This document shows, piece by piece, positions 1 through 12,400 of a stretch of DNA of 64,000 bases (within the stretch, counting starts at the first letter, position 1; each line of letters begins with the position of its first letter). The DNA is from Hanleya hanleyi (Eukaryota > Mollusca > Polyplacophora > Lepidopleurida > Hanleyidae). The notes under the pieces were generated by a model that was not told the DNA's origin, ran no database searches, and saw nothing but the letters and a program-made list of their open reading frames with translations. The stretch lies in the NCBI GenBank assembly GCA_036873755.1, contig JAVTVY010037144.1, positions 62,001-126,000 of the forward strand. The letters run 5' to 3'. A program made the position numbers and the translations under genes.

Positions 1-239
1 TCAATTTCAGGGATTTACCTGAAATCCAGGGATAATTTCCTGAATTTCAGAAAAAAATCCCTGAATAAGGATTTTCCCTGAAATTCAGGCAAATTTATCA
101 CCCTGATTAGTAAGTTCCCGACTCTATTCAGGTACGTAGAATCCCCTAAAATTGAGGTAATTTAGCTTTATTCATAGATGATATACCTGAATTTCAGGAA
201 ATTATCCGTGGATTTCAGGTAAAATCCCTGAAATTTAGT
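1..239. repeat. Palindrome-word element (CCTGAATTTCAGG type), left end at or beyond base 1
   Basis: Units such as CCTGAATTTCAGG (186-198), TTTCAGGGATTTACCTGAAA (5-24) and CCCTGAAATTCAGG recur through 240 bases. Bases 1-27 match the reverse complement of about 211-239, so the block also has terminal inverted repeats. The left boundary may be outside the window. Confidence 0.7.
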
Positions 240-391
240 TGTGGATGTGCAGCCTGATCTATTCAAGATTATTCTCTGAATATTTCTGAGAGTGTAAGAT
301 GGTTTCTTACAAGTTAGTTACAATATATTATATTATTACTTTGCCTAACATTCTTCTGTTATTCTTCTTACATCGATGCTTACTTTTTCAG

Positions 392-454
392 ATATAAAAG
401 AAGAGCCTCCAGGTTCACCGAATCTTAAAGTCTATATGCCTGATGTTGAAGACG
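392..454 (+). CDS. HLTF: Microexon 1 (type a), acidic linker
   Basis: A 63-nt exon between a pyrimidine-rich acceptor (ctttttcag) and a GTAAAT donor, phase 1 at both ends, 21 codons. The peptide begins DIKEEPPG and ends VYMPDVED. It is clearly related to microexon 5 (DIKHN...YMPEVED). Confidence 0.75.
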
Positions 455-3400
455 GTAAATTTGATATTTTATTTCCTTATTGCATTTACGGTAGAATGAT
501 ACAATTCTTGGACAATTTTCTTATTCCTTTGAAGAAAAATATATGTATACACTATTAGAACAGTCGGCCACTTCGAAGAAAAACAACAGTCATAATCACC
601 ACCATAAATACCATAAAAGAGACTATATATATCCCAAGGACTTCTTGAAGTTTATTTTCGATATAACTTAACTGATTTCGGCACAGTGGCTATCATGGGG
701 TAATATGAAATGGTGATATCTAGATAATTCTGTCTAATTTCACACAATTACAAGCGTCTGGTCCGTCATTCACTATTCAGCTGTCGTCCCATTGAAGAAT
801 ATCCGCGTCCATAATCCAAAGACCTATTTCGTGCTCCATATAGCATCATTAGCACCAAATTTAAAAAGACAATCATAGTATACATACACATAGGCTAGTT
901 TCCTGGAAAAGAGAAGCGGTCAACAGTTTTCATTGATGCCGGCAAGACATCATGAGGGCAAGACATTATAATGTTTCAAAAATATCAAATCCGTATCGCT
1001 GATCAGTATTCTTAATCCATATGATATTCGTTGTAAAGTCGTCACATAGAGAATGATGTATCTCAGTCACGCTTTGATTGAGACTGTTGATATGAACACT
1101 GTGAGGATCTTGAAGTACATGAGTTCATACGGCCCCTAGACCCGGGTTAAGCAGGATTAGACACAAATTATGTAGATCTTGCACGCTACGCTCGTATTTT
1201 GCTATCAGCATACCATATGTATCGCCAAATTTGAGAAACTTTGAGTGGAGGCGCTTGGTGGTATAGCCCTGTTTATATAAGTTTCTGCAATAATGTTTTG
1301 TGACGTTGATTAAAATCGTCACATTTAACACAGGATCTAGCAAATGCTACTAGGCGAGATATGTATACGCCAGATGCAGGTCCCACTAAAACATACATTG
1401 TCTAAGCACTCACTGTGTCCCCAATATTCATTCCGCTAGTTTCAGACATAGAGGGTGAGCTACAAGAAGGACGGAGTCCGGATGTCGATTTGTCAGACGG
1501 TCAGGAAGGTAATTCGTGGAGAATATTCTAAAATGGTCATATGCCCTGTGTTACTGAAGAACATTCCCATAGAATATTCACAGACACTCAGACTAAGCAC
1601 ACGCCCTGTCGCGTATTAAAGCATACGCGTTACTGTGAATTTGCTGGACTGGGTGTTAAATAACATTATTTTTCTACATTCACTATAAGTAATGCAAACT
1701 TTTAAAATCCAGTAGAGAAGTAATGTATTTACTGAATAGGTAAATGTTCTTCTTTTCCACAAACAACGTTGTCAAACTGAGCATAATATGACCAAAACGT
1801 AACCTTCTGTGAGACCGAATTACGGACGATGCATGAGCTTTATCAATTTAAACGTTTGGACAGTATGACCACCAACACTTAATTTATTTCAATGTCGCTT
1901 CTTTTAGTAATTGAATATATTTACCTTACACTCTTGTCTTTGGCAGAAAATAGTGGTGTTGCTACCTCGGAACAGAACTCGCCATCTGGACTCTCTCCCA
2001 CAAGCCACGGTAAGTATAAACGTTGAAGTGTCGTCGATCACAGTTTTTGACCAATCATTCTGACGTATAATTTTTACACGTGTATATGGAGATGCTGGGG
2101 ATTCTGAGATAATTTATCCGACTAGGAATGCTAACAATCGCTTTCACCTGGCAATTTCACAGTTCGATATCATACCGGAATTTCGTTCAAATAGTTTATT
2201 TTGCTAGTTTCAGACACAGAGGGTAAGCTAACAGATGAACAAACATCAGATGCCGATGTCGCCCCTGAAATAGTTGAAGGTAATTTGGGCCATTTTGGGC
2301 GTACCCATACCCTACGCTCATATTATTCAGCTTGCATCACTGACGTCCCTACTCTCCTTGGGGAACAAGGAGAGAATGGACGTCAGTGATACAAGCTGAA
2401 TAGTATGAGAGTAACCCATACCCTTGGAGAGGATCGTTCCTCATTTTTTTTTGACCTGTTGAACTAGGGGGCTGAAACAATATCTCTTAGAGTGTAACTA
2501 TTAGGTCAATTTTTCGGTCAGGTTTTTTAGTTATATATTTTTTTTCCGCAAAAACTTCAAAATAAATTGGGAAATAAGTATTTGATATGAATTTAAATAA
2601 TATTCAGTTTTGTTTTGGTCAGCCAGATTTTTATTTATGCATTTATTTTCGCAAAAATTGCATAATTGATTAAGAAATAAATATGTGAAATTAAATGATT
2701 TTACTCACTCGTATTAACGGTAATGACGAAATTATATGTTCTAGCTTTTACAGACCATAGTATTATTCAACTAACCTAAACGAAATATGTACCTTTATAA
2801 ATAGTAGCGATGAGAAATATCACAGTTATAATGAAATAAATTGCTAGAATGTTATGCATCTCAACAACTTGTGTATCTTTTTAAAGTTGAGAGATTAAAA
2901 TGCATGTGTTCACCTTATACTGATAGATTGTTTTTCTTGTTCCAGATATAAAACACAACCTTTCAGTTTCATCTGACCATGTGGCCTATATGCCTGAAGT
3001 TGAAGATGGTAATTTTAATAGTTTCCTTAAAACAGCATGACTACATAACACACTGTTCGAGAATTCCATAGTGTTAAGCAAATTGTTTAATAGGTGTATA
3101 TGTAAATCAACATAATATTTTCTCACCAAATAATATTCAAATTTGGACAATTTAGTCCGCATGTGCGCCCTTGTTTTCTGTATTATTATGAAATGTGAAA
3201 GGTTATCTTAAATAGCTAATAAAGAAGGGATGCTCCGCATATAGGTACATGTTAATATGCCTACCATCATCAGCATACATTAATGAGACACAACAAGCAT
3301 GTCTTTATAAGTATACATAAAAGATCGAAATATATTGAAATGCGTTTTTATCATGTTTTATTTAAGAAATAATGTTTTCATAGGCCTGCTAAATGGGAAA

Positions 3401-6400
3401 GTTTATATGAAGCCTTGCCCTAGAATTTATAAACTTTCCCACGCTAACCGTGCGTAAAATAACCATTTAGCACGCCTATGAAAACATTATTTCTATTCTA
3501 TTGCACTACTCAAATTGATTAACAACAAAGATTACAATGAAAGGTTGAAAACATATTTTAAACTTTGACAACCTTTCTCCCATTTTTTGGAAAAAAAAAG
3601 TCGTCCACTGATGTTGGTATGATGCTGTCGTCTCGGTTGGCATCGTGCCAATGTCAGTGGACGAGTTTATGTGATCTCTCAGATGGGGAGTGATTTTGTC
3701 AGCTGAGTCAACTGTTGGGAAATTACGTGGATATATGCCTATTTGTGTCGCTTTGTTAATCAATTTCCCGATGGAAACAACAGTTATACTTGAGAAGGAA
3801 ATTTCGTCTTGTTATTTATTTGTTTTATTCGATTGTTACTTGTAAGAAAGCAGACGTCTCTTTCCTCATCCGACTTGTGAAATGAAATCTCATAATGAAC
3901 ACCTGCACTTGACACATGTACATTTCACATAACCGTGGTAAATATTGTAATAATTGTACGGTTAGCTCGATGTTATTGACACAAGTGTTATAGAATTCCC
4001 AATAGTTTGAAGAAAACATCTGGCTAAAGGTTTACCTGTTGATTATAGAAACCTTTCGTTAGTTTCAGACGTAGAGGAAGAACTCCGAGATGAGCAAACA
4101 CCGGGTGCCGATGTCTGTGAACCCCAAGAAGGTAATACGTAGGTGGTATTATATTAAGCAAGTGTAAAGGGCCAAAAAATAGGACTAACATTGAAAGTAC
4201 GCCACCTGAGCGTTGCTCAACTCGGGAGGGGGGGGGGGGGATGGATTCAATATCACACTTCAAGAATATTTCACTTATATGGCGACAGTTAATTTTAGTA
4301 GTGGAGGAAGCTGGAGCTCCCAGACTGGCAAATGGATACATATGTAGGACTAAGATCCTTGTGACTGGGAACTGAAGAATGTCTCATGATCATAATCCAT
4401 GAATTTAGGAAGCACGTATTTTCTCATTTCCCTGAAATAAATGGTGAAAGCAAACTCGACCGAGATATCTTGAATTCATGTCATTTATTGCTGTTTTTCA
4501 CAAGCATCCATGCATTTCGGATTGGACGACCTTCCATGAATTTGCTTTTAACATTGATGTTTCCGCCTATCAGCATATTCACAAATTAGTGGTTTGCTTT
4601 ACTATTGCCAGATGAGGTTCCCAACACTTTCATTGGACCGGTATCGCCTTCTTATCAATCCAACACGAGCAATGATAAACGTAAGTATACAAGTCGAATT
4701 CTGTTTTGAAAATATTCTAAAGAAATGGGCGAACACAGCCAGAAAAACGGAAATAACTATCTCCCCGAAAAGGTGATGAGTTGGAGCCATCACCCTTTTT
4801 TATGATCGCCTTTAAAAATGATGGCCATCACCTCTGAAGAGTGGTGAGAATTGAATCTAAATTTAGGTCATCACCTCTTAAGGGTGATGAGGCAAAATCA
4901 TCATCCTTCAAAGGTGATGGCTCTAACCCATCACCTTTTAAAGAGGATGGCTAGGTCAGATCACCGTTTTTTTCTGGCTGTGAACGACTTGATCTGCTGC
5001 AGTACTGTAGTCGGGCTACTGCATGCGTATCGTCCAAAGTGTTTCGACGATACAATCTCTACCGTTTGTTATTTGTGACGACGCAAATCTCGGAGACTGA
5101 CAAATGGATCATAAAGTCCGAAATTAATTTGAATTAAAGTATAAATGTCAGCGTTTTGTATATGGATACACAGTAAACTTCTGACACTATCTATTCTAAT
5201 CTTTGTATCTTGTAAAATGAGAATATTACGACTAAAATTCTGAAACTCCAAAATGGACAGTCTTATCGTGTCGGACTAAACGAAGACGCCATCTTATAGG
5301 AAACTTTATGCTTTAATACAGTTTGAAAATATTCCAAGCAGTATTTATTGACTGCATGGGTATATTAGTTTTATGATGAAGTCATCATTCATTTGATGCG
5401 TATTTCCGCAATAGTTAATCGAGACATTGTGTCATTAGTTGAACATTTGCGTGACACATATTGTAATTTTACACTTCATTTTACTAGATGCAGACGAAGA
5501 TAACGAAGAATCCGTACAGGAGGACAAAGTCTCTCATACAGAGGAAGGTAAAGGTTACAAACCATTTGAACAAATCATGTTTATCTTTCAAGTTCGTCGA
5601 AGATATTAGCTAGAAGAAGAACTCTAATCGTCAACACAGTGAATTGAGTGTAATTTTCATATTCATTCCAGATTATTGAATTCGTTAATTTGCATTTTAC
5701 ATTTTGTAGTAACTTGTTCATACTGCACCGTCCGTTATTATTAATATGCGGCAATCGTATGTCATAATAGTGCTTAACATTCCAATCTATACTATTCTTG
5801 GTATTTGCTTCAAAGCACAATTGATTAGTTAAAAAAAATAATACAAGATCAGCTCTGTGTGTTTACACATACATGTAACTTACATAGATTTGCCACACGT
5901 TGTTTGTATAGTTGGAAGCTCAATAGTTATCCCAGTCAGAAAGGCAGTGTGTATTTAGTGAAGAGACAATACTATTCTTTGCACGGTCTTAAAGGGGCAA
6001 TAAAGCTTTTATTGCTATCCCATAACCAGACAAAAGGTGATAACTATCACCCCGAAAAGGTGATGAGTTAGAGCCATCGCCCTTTTTTATTATCACCTTT
6101 TAAAATGATGGCTATTACCTCTGAAGAGTGTTGAGCAATGATTGTGAACTTAGGTCAACCTTAAAAGATGATGGCCGTCACCATTTACTGGTGAACGCTA
6201 TAACTCATCACGTTTTAATGGTGATGGCTGACTGACCACCATTATAGGCTGATGGACCATCACCTATTCTGGCTGTGCCTGATAAATATTTCTCGGTCTC
6301 TTCATGTTCATTTAATATAGAAACCAAACACTGAAAGTTAATATTTTGTTTAAGATATGGAAGATGAGCTGCCAGATATTCCCAGCGTTGAAGATGAGGC

Positions 6401-9400
6401 ATCTATTAATGAAGGTAACTCAAACATGCCTTACTTAGTACATCTGCTTCGCTCTGATCTGAAAATACAGGATTATTCTTCCTATAATATGCTATTATAC
6501 TTCCTTCACCAGACGGGGTTTGCGAATTCTGTTCGTTCGTCTTCCCGACTGTGTGGGATATCTCTCGAGTAACAGGTCATGGATTGGTGTCAAACATCGG
6601 TTATACCTTATCCATGAGGCGGAAAAGAATTCTATTCATTTTGAGGTCAAGATTCAAAGGTCAAGGTCATTGTGGCCCAAAAATCAGGAAACATAATTTT
6701 AAAATGTTATGTCCATACTATAACTCCAGTTTAGAAATGTGGATTGTGATGATATTTATTTTGGTATACATCAAAGTCCTGATCAAGAAGAAATCTATTG
6801 ATTTTATTTTCCGTGTGACGGTCCGTCTCCCTATTAACTTCCATTGTCTGTACGACTTGGTACCAAACTTTGGGTTCATCCTACATATGCATTCTCTTAA
6901 ATTCGGCACTTTCCGTATATTTACCGACGTCGAGTAAGGGACCTTTCTCATAATACTAACATTTTAATATTTGGCGGATTGCTTTGTCGTGAGACGTCAC
7001 AAAGTATAGTCCACCAAAAACTCATGAGAAATAAAATACTTGGATACTTCTAGAAAATCAGTAATCGAATATTAATCTCTCGTCTCTCATAAGCTGAAAA
7101 TTATTCTCTTGTCACGTATTTTGTCGTACAAATTAAGAAAATAGATAACTGGGCCGTCTGCAACTATGTCACGTAGTTCCGGCAAAATGTGTCCCTCCCC
7201 ACCAACCCATTCGGCCAGGGATCCGTTCGGATGGCAGATACGTGCCCTGATGCCAGGGATGTCTACATACGAGGCAAAGAAAATAGATATTCATTTACAG
7301 GTCAGAGGTCAATGTTCCTGTGTCCCAAAGCTTTGATAATCATTGAATCAATTGTAACTCAGGGATAAGTTCAGGGATGCGGCTTGTGATCAATTTTCAG
7401 TTATACATGCATGTATCTCAAATTCCTGGCAAAAAGGAAGCCTACTGATTTAGATTCTGTCAGAGCCATATCCATTTTAAGGACAAAAAACCAAGGTCAC
7501 TGGCACCTGCATCCAACCTCCAACACCTGGATATAGTTGAGAGTATTGATGCCCGTCCTCGAGTTCAGGACTGCCTAATGTGATCAAATTCAAGTATACC
7601 TCGTGATAATAAAATATAAATCTATTGATTCTGAGGTACATGTGTATGTCGATCCAGTCATATAACTTTTCTCCATTCAGTTCTCCATGCGACTTCTCCA
7701 GTTCAACGATATAGCTTGTGACTCACCTTTAGTTATTCTGGTATTTTAGTCGGGAGAGAGGTGGAGGGAAGCAATTATTGTTGAGCACGCAAACTAAAAT
7801 ATCCGTATTAAACTTCACTTCGTCATTCCCATGTGGATAGAAAATATGAAATATGGTCAATTGTGAGAGCGTATTTTGAAGCCCAATGTACCAAGGGTGA
7901 TTGAGTGAATATGATTTAACGTGGCTTTTAACTATATTTCAGTCATATCACGACATTGGATCCTATTCCTTTTCACACCCGGGAACCACACGGGTGGTTT
8001 TCTATTCCTTTTCACACCCGATATACCCACGGGTGCCCCAGTTAGTCGCCTTTTACGACAAGATATCTGAGGAGCTGAGGCCTATTTTTGCGGTGTGCGC
8101 AACGACATCCCGGGTCAATCCCCGGAAGCCCCACGGGGCCCCCATGTACCATGTGGTCACTGTGTAATATATGGGCATAGATAATTACCTGCATTGTCCG
8201 CATACACTGGTTTGACACACCTCCTTGTCAGCATCCTACTTCTCTCCAAGATCATGCACAACTGCTGACCATATTTGTAGAATTTAAATAACCAACTTTT
8301 GCTTTCTTCTGAAGTATATCAATTTTCACCATTTACGATTTTGGAACTCAGTCGATTAACTCTGATTATACCCTGTCACTGAATGCCGGCATGCTTATTG
8401 ACTCGAAAATTGCGTAACAGGGGTGACCAATGGAAATTGAATTTCTCGACTTGAAATCGTAAATCTCTCTTCTAGGTATGGAAGAAGCTGAGATGCCGGA
8501 TCGTCCCAAAGGAACGCTGATTGTCTGCCCTCTCTCTGTCATGAGCAACTGGCGGGTAAGATACTATTTCATTGAATAGCGAGAAAATTGTTAAAAGTGA
8601 CGTTAAAATCCTACTCACTCATTCAATTGTTATTTACATGTTTGATCCAGAAAATAGCACAATAAATGTCGTAATTTTGAATCTATCCTAAAGCATTGTC
8701 GGACTCACAGCACTACTTTCTTGAAATAGCTTTTCAGTGAATCATCTGGATTGGGTTGTCGTTTACATGGGTAATAGATTTAACCGTTGAAAAAATCAGT
8801 GCTGAATGTTCAGGAAACACGATTATTTTGCTTGCAGTTCTTTGTGATGATCAGTAACTTCTACATACGAAAAGGCACCACGTAGAGGCATTGAGTAATG
8901 CGAAATATGTATCTCTAAAATAGGCGAGAACATTGAGTAATAATGTTTCAATCTCGCCTTGATGTAAAACTTCATTGTCAACTTATTGAACCTTTGTATT
9001 TGCTGCGATAGTCACGATATTTGATACAATAACCGTGTTCTAATGGATTTTAGACCCAACTGAAAGAACATTTGCATGAGAGTGTTACTCTGAATGTGCA
9101 TACACACCACGGACCCAGTCGCAACACCGACCCAGAGTTCCTGAAGAAGCAAGACATCGTACTGACAACATACAACACTGTTGCTAGAGATGCCAAGGTA
9201 TAACGCATATTCGTGATTTTTTCAATGTATTAAATCTGTATCTCCTCACGTTAACGTCCACTGGCACTTGCATTTTACCGAAAGGGCAAGTGAGATTTTC
9301 TTTGTCTTTAAATTGTTTTGTGATCCCTGTCGTTGAATTTGGTTCCCAATTTTGCCAGGGCCAACACTCGCCACTGGTTTGCTACGAGTACATCTTCTCA

Positions 9401-12400
9401 TTAAAACTACTGCATTGATTAGATGAAATTTGATCTAAGTCATTTTCGTCTTACCCAATACAAATTAAAATTGGGCTACATACTCCACACATAGACAAGT
9501 TTCACACAAACATTGATTTTTGATCAGGGAGGTTCAGTCCTTGTTCAGGAATTCTCATTACAAGCGTTTAGTCCGAAATTCAATATACAGCCGCCGTCCA
9601 TTAAAGAATTTCCGCGTCCATAATTCAAAGACCTAATTCGTATAATATTATTAGCACCAAATTAAAAAATGAATGATAGCGTACATAAGGTAGACTAGTT
9701 TCAACAGTTTTCAATGATGCCAGCAAGACCTCATGATGTTCCAAAAATATCAAATCCGTTTCGCTCATCGGTATTCTTAATCCATATGATTTTCGTTGTA
9801 AAGTCGTTATCTAGAGTATGTTGTATCTCAGTCACGCTTTGAATGTGACTGTTCATATGAACGCTATGCAGATCTTCAAATACATAGATTCATACGGCCC
9901 CCCTATCCCCCGGTTAAGCGGAATTGGACAGAAGTTACGCCATAGATTTCCTATCTAACCATCGACAAATTGTAAGCTGTATAAATACATGTAAATGTAT
10001 GCCTCTAATGAGATGAAATTTTATTTATATCATTTGTTTCTTAATCAATCAACATTAAATTAGGTCTTTCAAACCTTGCTTTTGACCAGGAAGGTTAATC
10101 CCTGTTCAGAAATGGCCCCTTTGTCAATTTTATACATATTTTGAGAGAATCGAAGAGCTGAAAATTGACACATAAATTCTTTGTGAAAAAAGGAAGTGCC
10201 CCCATACATGAATAAATGAAAAAACGTTCATGTCCTACAGACAAAATCAAGAGAAAAATAGTCCTGGTCCCCCATCTGTTGCATTAGTTCCACCCAACTG
10301 ATAAATTCTGCATGGTCCCTTGAGTTATTTTTGTGATTCCTGTCGGTGCCTGAAATTGGTCTCTAATTCCACCAGGGCCAACACCCGCCGCTGAAGCAAG
10401 TCCCTTGGCTGAGACTGGTGCTGGATGAGGGTCATGCAATCAGAAACCCTAAAGCTCAACAAACCAAGGCCATCCTTGATTTAAAGGCCCGGATGAAGTG
10501 GGTCCTCACAGGTAAGATATAAGCCTTATTCGAAAAGGATTTATCACCTTTATTCCACTAGAGGCACAGAGGCGGAAGAAAATTCCGGCAAGTACCACAC
10601 AGATCTATTCAGAAATGTTCGGCTCATATGTAGAAAATAGATACAAATATTTCCGTTCATAAAAGTAGTTTTTCAAACAAATATTCTGAAACAGTCATCA
10701 ATCTTTTACTTAAAATGAATGTGGGGACTTTTGTGAAAGCGAAGCCGAAGCGAGTAATTACCGGAAGCAGATCCTAATACCTCCGACGTTAAAGATCGTC
10801 AGTAATTCAGCGGGAGATCCTACTCTTTTCGGATAAGGCTGAAAATCACCACCACTGAGCCAATGACAGAGAAAATTCTCTCTTTAAACTAAAATAACTC
10901 TTTCTTACTTTTGCGAATTCAAAGTCTAATGCTAAAAATTCTTGTGACGTCACCACAGCAGACAACAGCCACGAAGACAATATGGAATCGTTTCCTTCAA
11001 AGGACATTTTCCGCTGAACAGCCGCTGTATCGTGAGATTTACGCACTTGAGTGATTTCGGTCACTGGATATGCTGTGTAAAGTTAATATCCCAAGAACGT
11101 GTCTTGTAGTATTTTCCTGGTATAACCATGTAATGTGACTAATAATTTCATGAGAAACGTATCTGATACATGACAGTGTGACTAACGTCACAGGACCTAC
11201 GAAGTAGGGTAGGCATTAGGACTCCGGCACGCACTGAACTCTTGAAAATCTCCCCGCCCGAAGTTGAAATCCTGCCTATATTACGATGGGCACGGCCCAA
11301 GTCAGAATCACCAGTGATTTTCATCAAAAATCACCAGAAATTCTCATCAAAAGTAAGTCAGCTCAGAACTTGCTGGTAACAGTCCCCTAATGCACCTTCA
11401 TGCAAAAAATCAAGGTTCTAATGCCAACGGTTCTCCTTATTTTGCCGACGAAGGGATTCGGATGGACTGACTACCGGACAATTTGCAGATGGTAGCCTAC
11501 TTCGTAGGAAAAGAAAAGTCGGATCGAACTGCGTTTTCTATCGAATGTCGGATTGACGACTCTATCGTACCTTGTTCGCTAGAATAGTTGAATTGATTCG
11601 ACATACCTCACTAGATATAAGCGTCTAGTCCTGCATTCAGTAATCAGCTGTCAACCATTATAGAATTTCCGCGCCCTTAATGCTGGGATACTGAAGAGAA
11701 GTCATATGACCCCATAGACAAATACATTTCTAAAACATCACAAGCACCAAAACATCCTCTCCATAGTGCGTGCTCCATTTCGCAGGCTCATTTATAAATC
11801 ATCCCTGCCTCCAATAGCGGAAGTTGACCTTTACTACGTTGCTATGACGTAGAGGGGAAAACCCACGTACGAACTGTTCAGTTTGAATCCGGCCGAACAA
11901 CTCCTTCAGTGTTGCACATGAGCGAACTACTTTTCATATGCCCTGTCCAGTTAAACAGGGAAAATAACCTCCAGATAATTCTTTTTAGCGCTAGGTCAAC
12001 AGAGGTATTATGCAGACTTGAAAAGTAATCGAAATGTTCGTCAATTATCTATTTTACTATATATGATGTCACATCCGGCGATGTGCGCGAAGGCCCCGAA
12101 TCCGTTCCAAAAATCTGACTGGTGGCTGGGGTATTATTAGACCCCCAGCGAGGTGGTTGGCATCAAAAGTGATCCTGTGATGATCTGTACCTCAGCCACG
12201 CTTTATTGTTCGAAAGAGTGAAACGTTCACAGCCAGAAAAAGGGCGATGGCCCATTACCTTTTTATGGTGATGATGCCTGTTCATCGCCCTTTAAAGGTG
12301 ATGAAAAAGGGTTATGGCCAATGTCGTCACCCTTTTAGGGCAATGACCCAGGTCGTCACCCTTTTAGGGTGATAGCCATTACCCTTTTATGGCGATGACC

